Shown one piece after another: positions 11,803-22,401 of a stretch of 64,000 nt of DNA. This DNA is from Neonectria sp. B-13. Its lineage: Eukaryota; Ascomycota; Sordariomycetes; Hypocreales; Nectriaceae. Position 1 is the stretch's first letter, and each line of letters opens with the position of its first letter. Under the pieces are notes generated by a model. The model made no database searches, was not told the DNA's origin, and saw only the letters and a list, made by a program, of their open reading frames with translations. The stretch is taken from the NCBI GenBank assembly GCA_002682825.1, contig NOKP01000004.1:2415607-2479606 (forward strand), written 5' to 3'. The translations under genes were made by a program, and so were the position numbers.

Positions 11803-14800
11803 GTTCTGGTTTCCGCTGGGAGGTGGTACCGGTACGTTCGGGCAAGTTGGGTGTGTGCTAGTGCGTCTGCTGATAGAAGCCAATGACGGGTCACGGAACC
11901 TCCAGGCGCAACGACGAGGAGGCGGATGGTCCATACTACGACGAAGAGCCATGTCATAGTGGAAAACGCTGGGCCCTTGAACCATGCCTTGTCGTGGGAG
12001 GGAGGGAAAAAGGAAGATGCCAGGGGCAGGTCTTGTTGGAGGTCATGGATGTCGTCAGGCGGAAATTTTTAGCGACCAGGGCTGCTGCACCAATGAAACT
12101 CGATCGTGGGGCTGCGCTGGTGGGGAAGGAGCCCGAGGGCGGGGCCGTATCCGCCTGGGACTGGGCAGACAGAAATACCCCGACAGACGGAGGTCGGGTG
12201 GCAGTGGACACAGGGACGGACTGGACACTTGCCAGAGGATCAGTGAGGTGGTGATGTTCCTGGCGAACAACTGCCAGCTGTGTCTCTCAGCCACGACCTC
12301 CATCCTGGCAAAGTGGCAATGCCAGTGCCGCTGTCCGCCTGCCACTTGCCGTTCCCGTTGCCACCTGTCACAGCCGCCTCTGCCCTCCAAGGTGCTCTGT
12401 CCAGACACGGAAACCCCCCCACACTGGCTGGAACCTCTAACCAGTAACCACCCGCACTCGACCACCAGGCTATTTTTGACTTAAACAAAACACCAAACAC
12501 TCCGATGCCAGCGAAAAGAAAGGAACAGAGTGCATGATTCTCACTCACTCGAAACTCGCCACCGACAGCCAACACCAACCTTCTCCCTTGTCCGCTGTCC
12601 GCTGTCCGTTGTTCGCTCTCCGTTGTCATTTCGCAAGTGGGATCTCTTCCTTTCCTTCTGTTGGACTCTCTTCCATCAAACTAACCACCTCCCGCGGGCT
12701 TCCTAATTACACGGCACCCCTCCCCTCTCCGCAAGGTGCCCGTATTAAATTGTCTCCTCCGTCACCGAGATCTCCCATCGGCGTCTCCACACACACCTGC
12801 CACTGGACCCGTACCGGTACCTGAGCCGCAAGGGTTTACTGCTGAAGCTCACTAGCTGACGCGCATATCGGATCATGTCTCGCGCGTCTAGCACTGCAAC
12901 AGGCAACGCGCATCAGCTCTGCATGAGGAGCCGTCCCGTTCTCGAGGCTGGCGAGCGGCGTTAGTGACTGTGTGCCAGTGTGGTCCCAAGGTACGCTGCT
13001 GAAGACGAGCCCAATCATGGTCCTGCCCACAGCCGGAGCCATTGGCCAACTGGAGGTCATCATGTCATGGTTCCAATCTGCTTCGACGAGGCGCGCACTT
13101 TGCGCTTCGCCTTGCGCCTGGCCTTGCATCTGACCTTGCACTGGCACTGGCTCTCTGGCTTGGCAGCCCTCCACCCTCTAGGCTCTTGGTGTGCACCACC
13201 TGCGGTACTAAGGTGCGTCGATGATGTTGTGCAGAACAGTGGCACACTGCTGCCCGGCTGATGTTTACCAGTGGTAATTGACGATCCATTCAATCCCCCC
13301 CATTGAAGCAGCCGCGCCCCCGCGGCAATGCATCGCTACTGCATTGTCATGCAAGGCGCCGCATCGGACTGGCCCTGGATGTCAGATCAAGGAGACGATC
13401 TCAGCCTCATCATGGAGAGTACGGATACAGGACCAAGTATTCGTGCTTCGTACAGCACCACCTATGGATGGATGATTGGCACTACGGATTATCACAACCG
13501 GTTACCCACCGCGCAACCGTCCAGTCATCGAATGTACAGAGTACAGAGGGCCGCAATAGCATCCATCAGCAGTGCGTGCTGTGTCCCATCTGTGTCTGGC
13601 CTTGCTTGGTCTGGTGCAAGGGCTCTCGCCCACTCGTGGTTGCGTCCGCCCCAAACGCCGACCTCAAACCACCGTCCGCCCTCTTCTACAACGTACTACG
13701 CAGTACGTCCCTCCACCTCCACCTCATCCACCTCGGGAAGTACCTCCATCCGGTCTGGCTTAGCCTAGACCCGAGATGGCCTGAAGCTGCGCCGACGGCC
13801 TCAAACCTCAGTCCTCTCACCATCGAGGTGATGCCACTTCGCTGCCCGCCCGCCCCTGCCGTGCTGTTCGGTGCCGTCATCTTCATCGTTAGCTGCTCTT
13901 CTGTTAGTCGCTTTTCGGAGGATTGCCATCCATCGACCCGCCAACACGCGCACTGCACCCACTGCACACTGCGCAGTCGGTCGTCTTGACTGGTCGCACA
14001 CTGGTTGGTGCTGCTGAAACCGTCAGTCCAGACCAACCGGATCGCTCCAAGCCAGCGGGCTGAAACACCCAACCCACACTTGGCCTTCTAGAAGCCTTCT
14101 CCTTCTCCATCTTACATCAACACACACATCGTTGCGACTGGAGCCACTGCCAACTCCGACTCATCAGAGTCCGCGCCGCAATATTAAGCTTCTAACCGGG
14201 GCACTTGGCCATCAGAGTTTGCTGCTCCGGTATCCCTTTGATAAAGTTTCCAACTCCTGGGACTCTCGGAACCCAGAATAAAAGCTTTTGCTATTTCTAA
14301 AGCGGCTAGGCCTCGGAGGGTCGAAGATACCTGGACCCTTGAATTTGCTTTAAGACGATTCCGAAAACCGTTGCGCCCGAACTAACTTTGTGATCCCTGT
14401 GGGGATGTACGCGGTATACTACTGACTACGTACCTCCAACGGCCAGCCCGCCTCCATGAAATTGAAACGCCGTTGACGAGTTAATTACATACACAACCTC
14501 CTCTTCTCACGCGGATGCGAATGCAGCAATTCTCTCGAGCCGCCTAACCCGCTCCCGCATGCAGTCGCGTCTTAATTGCCGCTCATCCTGGCGTCCTGAT
14601 GCCACTTTGAATGTGGATGGGATGGAACTGGCAGAGAATGAGCTAGGGGGGTGCGGCCTCGCGGCTGGCACAGCCCACCTCACCACCCGAGCTGCGAGAT
14701 TTTCCCCTCAAGATGCAGTTTGCGTTCACACGATACTAGCAGCACAACACCATCACCCACAAAAACACCCCCACCAGTCACGGCCCAAATCCGAACCTGG

Positions 14801-15783
14801 GCAGACGCTTGGGAATGCCGCCAAAGCCCTGCACGGAGCGTAACAAGAAACACGGACAACTTTTGCTAGTGGCACGAGCAAATACATGCCTCAAACTAAA
14901 GACTTTAGTAATTCCACATCACACCTCATGCATTAGCCCTTATTAGACCATGTATGTATTCTGTTCGTGTCATTCAAGGCTCCCTGCACGGGAGAACCAT
15001 CCGGTGTAGATACCACGTTTTGTTGCAGGGGCGCGGGTGTCTGCCCTGTTCGTCAACTCATCATCACGGGGACGAGGATTGAGCATGGTCTGACTACCAG
15101 CACTAGATCATAAACTCCGCGCGTGGCTTGTTTATTTTCGTAAAGGTACGGATAACTGCAAGGGCTTTGATGCTTGGTCTGTGATCTCTTCCGGGTTGGC
15201 CGGTTCATCGAGGCATCGTTGCATCGTTACATTGACTTGGCCCAATGTGCACTTTTCATTACAAACTACCCTATACCCCAAACTATTTGCCAATGAAGAA
15301 CGCAAAATATCATATTCCATGCCCCCTAAACCAAGGGTCCCCATGTATGTCATAGGGTCTCCTTTAGATCCAACTGTCTTAAGACGTCCAGAAATGGTCG
15401 GTTAGCACGTGGCGAGTATTCGCCGGGGTTACGTTCGTTGACCCTGCTCATGACGATGGGTTGGTTGTCAGCTCGTTTTATGGATCACAAGTCGTTCACG
15501 CCGATGGCCTCGACGCTCGCACCCAACATCTGCTGTCGCATGGTGCACTTCCATAGCGCCTGGACATGACACACTCAACCCCCGACAGATGTGACTTGTT
15601 GGTGACTACACGTTAGTGTCGGGCCCGGAAGCCAATCCTGGGATTCTAAAACTACATTGACGATTGTTTGTACAGTACAGTCCAGGTTATCACTTGGTCC
15701 GTTCGCCATCCACCTCATGAGCCTCCACACCACCATCGACTCGTCCCACGGTTCCGCATCGTCAGCTCCCCGGCAGCTCCTGC

Positions 15784-16786
15784 TTATCGCTTGACCCAAG
15801 CGGGCATCTTGCGCGCCTTGACATGGCCGTGCTTCTTCCTCTCCACAGTTCTCGCGTCCCTCGTGATGCAGCCGGCTGGAGACAGGGAGATTAGCTTTCG
15901 TTCTGGAAGAATCATCGTCGTGGCAAAGGGGGAAATACATACCCTTTCGGAGGGCCGTCTTCAGCGCTGGTTCGTGGATGATCAAAGCTTTGGCAACCGC
16001 CAGAGTGAGAGCCTCGGCTTGGCCGGTGGTTCCGCCGCCTTCCACCAGCGCCCAGATGTTGTACTTGTCTAATCTCTCGGTGGACTGCAACGCCCAGACC
16101 GCACTCTCGCGATCATGGACGCGGCCGAAGGCCTGGCTCAGCGTCTTGCCGTTGATCAGGACCTCGCCGGTTCCCTCCACAACCCAGGCGCGGGCAGTGG
16201 ACTCCTTTCTCTTGCCGGTTCCGACGGCACGGCCGTGCTTGTCGACGACGCCGACGCTGGGCAGGTTGCTGAACGGGTTGATATCTCGCTTGAAATCATC
16301 CAGGGCGACCTTGACCTCCACGGGGTACAGCGACGGCTCAATGAGGTTGAGACGCTTGGCCACACGCAGCACCTTGGCAAAGTGTGAGGCCTTGACTGGC
16401 TCACCCAGCTTCGATCGCATCTCATCAAGCTTGACCCATGGCGTGAGAGGGGCCTCGCTGGCGGGAAGAGTCGGGAGGTAGTGGTATTTCGTCAAGAGGC
16501 GAGTGATTCGGAGGTAGAGGTCGTTGAATTGCGGTTCCCGGGAGAAGTATGAAGGCGTTATCGGGACGGCACGCGCATGCTTGACGCCCTGGAAAGGGAA
16601 GGTGTCGGCTGACAACTCAATAGAAGAGGATTGCTCGGGGATGTAAGGTCCGGTAAACGATTCCTTGGTGACACTTCGGATGCCAAGTGCGAAGCTGGAT
16701 CGGGTAATGGCAGGTTGGCGCCATTGGGCTCGGGCGAGCTGGCTTGAGCATCGCAGTTGCCGCAAGCCATTTGTGATTGTGGTCAT
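15784..16786 (-). CDS. mrps9: Mitochondrial small ribosomal subunit protein uS9m (MRPS9)
   Basis: The two exons (16786-15943, 15875-15784) encode 311 aa. The ATG at 16786 gives an N-terminus rich in Arg, Ser and Ala without acidic residues ([15 protein letters not shown]), a typical mitochondrial targeting sequence; an in-frame ATG at 16837 would add 17 residues that weaken it. The C-terminal 130 residues are a ribosomal S9 domain: the [11 protein letters not shown] signature, then [12 protein letters not shown], and the basic tail [15 protein letters not shown] encoded across the intron. Bacterial S9 tails contact the P-site tRNA; the same role in mitochondrial translation is expected. It diverges from the eEF1B-gamma gene over a 468-bp shared promoter. 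Confidence 0.95.
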
Positions 16787-17254
16787 GATAGCGGGTTTCC
16801 GAGGTGGCCCCGTCGAATTTGCGGTTCGGGCTCTCAATGATCGCGGTAATACCAGAAAATCTCATGAGAATTCAAGATGCGAAGCACGGGCGGCAAGCTC
16901 CGCGAGTCACGTGGAGATAGCACCAGGGCTGATAGATAGCCTAATGGGCAAAATGGCAGACAACTCGATAATGGCGGGATTTGATTGGACGGGGCGAACT
17001 GCCAGCCGCCACATTCCAGCACCTTTCACCGCCTTCACTCGCCACATCTCCAGCCACTGCACTGTGTTCTCCGCCCGGTGTCCACCCGTTGCTCAGTCAG
17101 GCCGTCAGGCAGGTCGTTAGCGCGGGGCATGCAATTTGTCCCATTTTTCCACCACGTAAAAATTTCCTTTAAGACTCATTCCCCTCCCTCACTTCTCTTC
17201 CCTTCATCTTTCTGACAACTTGTTCTCGCTGTCCAGCCCAGCAACACGTTCAAG
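16787..17254. promoter_or_regulatory. Divergent promoter, uS9m / eEF1B-gamma
   Basis: This 468-bp spacer separates two divergently transcribed translation genes. The 60 bp before the eEF1B-gamma start are strongly pyrimidine-rich (about 17170-17235: CCCCTCCCTCACTTCTC and so on), a common core-promoter or 5' UTR feature of highly expressed fungal genes. A GATTGG (reverse CCAAT) element lies at 16983-16988. No TATA box is evident. Confidence 0.5.
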
Positions 17255-18818
17255 ATGCCTTTCGGAACGCTCTACACCCGCGAGGTATACCAGCTCGTCT
17301 CCTGACGCCTGCCCTCGCCGTTACTGACCGGTTTTCTTGTGTTCAGGGCAACGCCCGCAGCACTGCCATCAAGGCCGTTGCGAAGGCCAACGACCTCGAG
17401 CTCAACATTGTTGAGGCCGAGGCTGGCGCCGCTACCGCTGAGCACCTCTCTGCCAGCGGCCTGGGAAAGATCCCCGCCTTTGTTGGCGAGGATGGCTTCA
17501 CTCTGTCCGAGTGCATTGCCATCGCCGTCTACCGTACGTACAGTCTGAGCATCGCGCCACTTTTCTTACTTCAGTCAACCCCCTCGCGAATGATGACCTA
17601 GCTTTTTACTTACAGTTATCCCTGTCTGAATTCTTTTCAAAACAAATTTGTGGATACCGTCTAACTTCTGACCTTGCAACCTATCTCTTCTACATTTTTT
17701 ACTGCAATCTCTTTGTCGTGGGGCACTTTGCTAACCCCGCCACAGTCACCTCCCAGAACGAGAAGACCACCCTCCTCGGCAAGACCAAGCAAGAGTGAGT
17801 TAACCCCACTTTCAGCACACCCTTTCTATTTTCGTGGCGCTGACAGCAAAATAGCTATGCCTCCATCCTGAAGTGGCTCTCCTTCTTCAACACTGAGGTT
17901 CTCCCTCGTCTGGGTGACTGGTTCGGTCCCCTCCTGGGTCGCGTTCAGTACAACAAGAAGCACGTCGATGAGGCCTCCAAGGCCACCCTGAAGGCGTTCA
18001 GCGTTGTTGAGGAGCATCTCTCCAACAACACCTACCTGGTTGGAGAGCGCATCACCCTTGCCGACCTTTTCGCCGCTGGCATTGCCCAGCGCGGCTTCCA
18101 GTACTTCTTCGACAAGAAGTTCCGCGAGGAGAACCCTAACGTCACCCGCTGGTTCGACACTGTCCGCAACCAGACCATTTACTCTTCTGTTGCTGAGAAG
18201 CTCGAGTTCCTCGAGACTCCCGCTCTTACCAACACTGCTCCCAAGAAGGCTGAGCAGCCCAAGAAGGCCGAGCAGCCCAAGAAGGAGGTCGCCGCCGCTC
18301 CTGCCGAGGAGCCCAAGGAGGCCCCCAAGGCCAAGCACCCCCTTGAGCTCCTTGACAAGGCCGCGCTGCCCCTCGATGAGTGGAAGCGCCAGTACTCCAA
18401 CCTTGACACCCCTACGGCCATGAAGTGGTTCTGGGAGAACGTCGACTTCACCAAGGATTACTCGCTCTGGCGCGTCGACTACAAGTACAACGACGAGCTC
18501 ACCCTCACCTTCATGTCCAACAACCTGATTGGTGGCTTCAACAACCGTCTTGAGGGCTCCCGCAAGTACATCTTCGGCTGCGCTGGCGTCTACGGCGAGA
18601 ACAACGCCTCTGTCATCCAGGGTGCCTTTGTTATCCGTGGCCAGGATTATCTGCCCGCTTTTGATGTCGCTCCCGACTACGAGAGCTACAGCTTCACCAA
18701 GCTGGACCCCACCAAGCCTGAGGACCGACAGTACGTCGAGGACATCTGGTCCTGGGAGAAGGGTGTCACCGCCGACGGCAAGGACTACCCCCTCGCTGAC
18801 GGCAAGGTCTTCAAGTAA
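17255..18818 (+). CDS. Elongation factor 1B gamma subunit (eEF1Bγ)
   Basis: The four exons (17255-17284, 17347-17533, 17746-17794, 17855-18818) encode 409 aa. The N-terminal half is a glutathione-S-transferase fold (MPFGTLYTRE start, SECIAIA and TSQNEKTTLLG segments, ending near residue 200). A Lys/Glu/Pro/Ala linker with repeated AEQPKK units follows at about residues 220-255. The last 160 residues are the conserved EF1G domain (HPLELLDKAALPLDEWKRQ, MKWFWENVD, FGCAGVYGE). The protein scaffolds the eEF1B nucleotide-exchange complex that reloads eEF1A with GTP. Intron 2 is unusually long for this window at 212 nt. Codon choice is strongly biased to C-ending codons, fitting high expression. Confidence 0.96.
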
Positions 18819-19204
18819 ACTGCTTTACGACATGGAAAGGAGGGGAATGATGATAATGGCTTATGGTTAGAAACGACTTGGGAGGAAAAGTGAAATGTGA
18901 TGACGGTATGCCTCATGGCCCCGAGAGGGCCCGGCAATTGTTGTACGTGCTGCCTGGGAAAAGGCAGCTGCGCCGAAATAAAACGGACAATAGATGCAGA
19001 ACGTTGGTGCAACGTACAAACACTTTATGGCTCTTCCTTCTTGACAGTGAATGTTGTGTGCACTTGGGTTTCTTCTATTGACCAAGTTCTATGCGTAATG
19101 AGGGGCGAAACCTCGGGGTATCTCTACGAAGGTAAACCAATTGGCTCAAAGATGAGTTGGTGGTCGTAAACGGGTCGTTTTCCCTGCCAGCTCCGGGTGC
19201 ATCT
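18819..19204. other. Convergent 3' intergenic region
   Basis: This 386-bp spacer lies between the stop codons of eEF1B-gamma (+) and the HAD-family gene (-). It presumably holds both 3' UTRs. An AATAAA hexamer lies at 18976-18981 on the plus strand, about 160 bp past the eEF1B-gamma stop, and is a plausible poly(A) signal. Nothing else is visible. Confidence 0.4.
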
Positions 19205-20355
19205 TCACTTGCGGGATGGTAAACTGTAGCTCGGGTCGAGGCGGAACGGTTTCAGTCGTATGGAGCGACTGATGTCGGCTTGGTGGGAGAGCGCGTTCAG
19301 GTAGTCGTGGACTTGTGGCAAGACGTGGGGGGACTCGGTAGCGTAGCCGGAGAACTCGGGGATCTGGAGCAGGTTGAAGGGCTCGCTGCGGGCCTTTTCG
19401 AGCGAGTCGTCGACCAGGACGGTGTTGGTCTGGTCCCAGCGACCGCCGTGCTCGGCAGCCGGGTGGGAAGACATGACGCGGGGGTTGGACCAGACACTGG
19501 TGAGGCGCTTGTAGACCTGGACCTTGGAGTCGTAGTCGGTCGGGGAGAGGCCGAACTGGTCGCGGGCCCAGACGAGGAGGCAGCGCTGGCACTGCTCGGG
19601 GGTGAGGAGCTGGGCGACCATCCTGGAGACGTTTTCAGGGCGAGCCGAGGACCAGATGGCGACGTAGAAGGTGTCGAGGCAGTAGGACAGGAATGCGCGG
19701 GCGTGTGGGCGCTCGACGAAGTGGAAGGGGCGGCGCTTATTGGGGCGGTGCAGCAGGGTGCCGTTGAGGTCCATGACGATGAGGATGCGGCGCGGCTGGG
19801 CGATGGCGTGCGGCTTGAGGAGAGCCTGGGCGAGGTATTGCGGCGTGGGATTGGGGACGCCCCCGGAGGCGGCGCTGGGGACGAGGGAAGGGATTTCGTG
19901 TGGTCGCTTGGACTTTTTGGGTCTGAATGAAAGGGATTAGCCGTTGGCGGTGCGGGAACTTGAAGGGAGACGACGAACTGGCTGGGCGGAGGCTTCGACA
20001 TGGGCGCGCGGCCGGGCTGCGCAGCTGGCGGAGGTTGCGCCAAGGTGAGGCCTGGGATGGCGACCAGCGCAGTCGTAGGCGCGTTCATGACGGCGGCGGC
20101 GGGTGGTGGTGATGGTGTTCTGCGCCTCTTTCTGGCGAGTTTGTAGCTGCTGGTGGGTTTGTAGCCGGTCTGCTTTGAAGGAGGGCGTAGCGACAGCGCT
20201 GGGGCATGACGAAGGGAAGAGGAAGACTGTTCTAGAGGAGACGCGGTGGAAGGGAACGTGTGGCTCGGACTGGTCAGGAAGAATGTGCGCATCAGCCCGG
20301 AGATGTACTGGTTGAACGTGCGACTGGTTCTGACCAGCGGTTGGTGATGCGACAT
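19205..20355 (-). CDS. FCP1/NIF-like HAD-family protein with variant nucleophile motif
   Basis: The two exons (20355-19979, 19922-19205; 56-nt intron with a GTTCGT donor and CAG acceptor) encode 364 aa. Residues 1-160 are Pro/Ser/Ala-rich and look disordered. Residues from about 170 to 330 are an FCP1 homology domain: motif I reads DLNGTLL at 177-183, motif II is in IWSSARPENV, and the acidic motif is VLVDDSLEKA. FCP/SCP phosphatases normally have DxDxT; here the second Asp, the general acid/base, is Asn179. The fold is clear, but phosphatase activity is uncertain. Substrate is unknown; relatives act on RNA polymerase II CTD or serve in Tim50-type mitochondrial import. The first ATG is tentative; a second in-frame ATG lies 21 codons later. 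Confidence 0.8.
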
Positions 20356-21176
20356 CAGAGTTTGTCCAATGAGACAGAGGGAAAAAAGAAGATTCTAAAG
20401 AGTTTTTTTCTTTAGCTGGAAAGTCCATTGGTTTGACTTCCATGTTTGCCTTGTTTGCCTATCCTTTCAACACCAACTTTTCCCTCCAGGTTTGTAATTT
20501 GTGGAGCCGTTACAGGGTAGCTGCGTTTGAATGGCATATCTCATGTAATTCTTCTCTTTGATCGTCAACCACCAACCACCAACTTATATAAGAATGAAGA
20601 GACGAGGGAGTTCCGGATGTGATCGTTCAATCACAGATAGTACATCCATGCTATCTCCCAGGATTCAATCAGGAGTAATCTTGTGAACCGTCTTTTGTAG
20701 GTCTTCCACCCCGTCAGAAGAGTTCGCGTATAACTTTATCTGTATCCCACACACTTCCAGCGACTTGGACGGCAGCCCACATTGCCTTCGTGTTACCCAG
20801 GCGGGAAACCATATTACTCTGTGTTCCAATGCCGCGTAGTAGACTGCAGTTTGTTACAGAAGATATGACCGAAAAGGAAACAGTTGCTCATGCTAGCCGA
20901 CTTACACAACGACCAAGTCCGCTGATTTCCGATTGGCGCCCTAGCTCGACCGCTAGGGTTCGGCCGCGGGGCAAATCGAATGAGATCCCTGCATAAATGG
21001 TGGATATGCATTTATCACAACCCCCGATAAGATTGAGATCTGTCTTATCGGAGAACGGGCAAAAAATAAAAAAGTAGATGAGATGATTACCACCACCACC
21101 ACCAGACAGACCGACGATTGACCGATGCACCCGTGAATCATCTTCACTGCGACACTCGACACAACTACAATACACC
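20356..21176. promoter_or_regulatory. Divergent intergenic region, HAD gene / RRP36
   Basis: This 821-bp AT-richer spacer separates two divergently transcribed genes. A palindromic TATA-like element CTTATATAAG lies at 20583-20592, about 230 bp upstream of the HAD-family start. A run of CCA triplets lies before it (20569-20581), and ACC repeats occur at 21090-21104, about 75 bp before the RRP36 start. No other feature is seen. Confidence 0.4.
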
Positions 21177-22191
21177 ATGGCTTCGAAACGTAAAATCCCC
21201 TCGGCCGGCCTGCAGCGGCGGGTGCGGCCCAGGCGGGAGGACGATTGGGAGATGGATCCCAAGGACGGCCAAGCTTCGTCGAGTGACGACGACGAGGTTG
21301 AGGAGCAGACAACTCGACGCCGTGGCCACAAAGATGTCGGCAAGGATGACGAACAAAGCGGATCGGAAGCCGAGTCTGGATCCGACCAAGAATCCGAGGT
21401 AGGTGCCAGCCCTAGCTTCTGTGCTGTCTGCTCTCGTCCATACTGACTCGTCCCAGGACGATGATCCAGAACCAGCCGCTCCCCAAGTCGACCTGACCTC
21501 CATCTCCTTCGGCGCCCTCGCCAAAGCCCAAGCCACTCTCCCCCCCTCTGAGCGCAAATCCAAGACCTCCAAGTCCACCTCCACCACAACCACCACAGCC
21601 GCCGCCGAACCCCCGCCTCCCCGCAAAGCCACCCGCGGGAAGTACGACCCGACGCCCAAACGCTCCTCCAAGCACGCGCCGCAGGAGCAGACCTCCAAGC
21701 GGCCCGTCTCCCGGCTGCGCGAGATCGTCCCGGACAACCGCCGGCCGCACCGCGACCCGCGCTTCGAGCCCTTCTCCGGCCACCTGGACGAGGCAAAGGC
21801 CAACAAGGCCTACGCCTTCCTCGACGAGTACCGCGACACCGAGATGGCCGAGCTCCGCGTCCAGATCAAGAAGACCAAGGACCCCGACGCCAAGGACGCC
21901 CTCAAGCGCCAGCTGCTCTCCATGGAGTCCAAGAAGAAGGCCCGCCTGCGCCGCGAGGAGTCGGACAACCTGCTGAGCGAGCACCGCAACCGCGAGAAGG
22001 ACCTCGTGGCCCAGGGCAAGACGCCCTTCTACCTCAAGAAGAGCGAGCAGAAGAAACAGATCCTCACGGATCGCTTTGCCAGCATGAGCAAGGGCGCGGT
22101 CGACCGCGCCATCGAGCGCAAGCGCAAGAAGGTTGCCGGCAAGGAGAAGAAGGAAATGGGTGCGTTGGAGAGGGTCAGGCCTCGTGGTTAA
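21177..22191 (+). CDS. rrp36: rRNA biogenesis protein RRP36
   Basis: The two exons (21177-21398, 21457-22191; 58-nt intron) encode 318 aa. An acidic, Ser/Glu-rich N-terminus precedes a basic region. The conserved RRP36 core begins near the KRPVSRLREIVP segment and continues through DPRFEPFSGHLDEAK and YAFLDEYR. A long basic helix then ends in FYLKKSEQKKQ, a block typical of the family. RRP36 works in the nucleolus in early cleavages of pre-rRNA within the SSU processome and is needed for 18S rRNA. Length and composition fit the family. It converges with the COQ8-like gene over 210 bp. Confidence 0.92.
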
Positions 22192-22401
22192 GAGGGAGGA
22201 TATCTGGGAATAACGATACCACCGCGATCCAACTCGTTCTTGTTGGAGGGAGGCTCATGTATGCCCAACCTAACCCGTCTCTTTTTGTTCTATATGGTTA
22301 TATACCCCCAAACCCCGTTTTAGACGGTCTAACGCTGGTGTTATACAGACACATGGTAGATATATGTTACATGGTTATACAGTGATAAAGTAGAGTTTCT
22401 C

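Larger units (their letters stand above)
7971..15783. other. Gene-poor region of 7.8 kb
   Basis: No convincing gene was found. Several open frames exist on both strands (for example minus 9983-9006 and plus 11425-11886), but they run through repeats or lack family resemblance and splice logic. The stretch includes the upstream region of the minus-strand gene starting at 7970, a G-run with an unresolved base at 9350, GGAGCAT repeats (9960-10010), TTGCACA repeats (10638-10666), GGCTGGA minisatellite (11516-11590), GGTGCT repeats (11772-11800) and pyrimidine-rich DNA (12590-12690). The left part could be a long promoter or leader of the 368-aa regulator-like gene. Confidence 0.55.

Noticed and set aside
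11425..11886. Plus-strand 153-codon frame with WRLE repeats
   Set aside because: It is produced by the GGCTGGA and GGTGCT repeats, and no family or splice pattern supports it.
19297..20355. Reading the HAD-gene first frame straight through as a 352-aa protein
   Set aside because: The second half becomes Ser/Pro/Ala-rich noise; removing a 56-nt GT-AG intron restores the FCP1 domain in frame.
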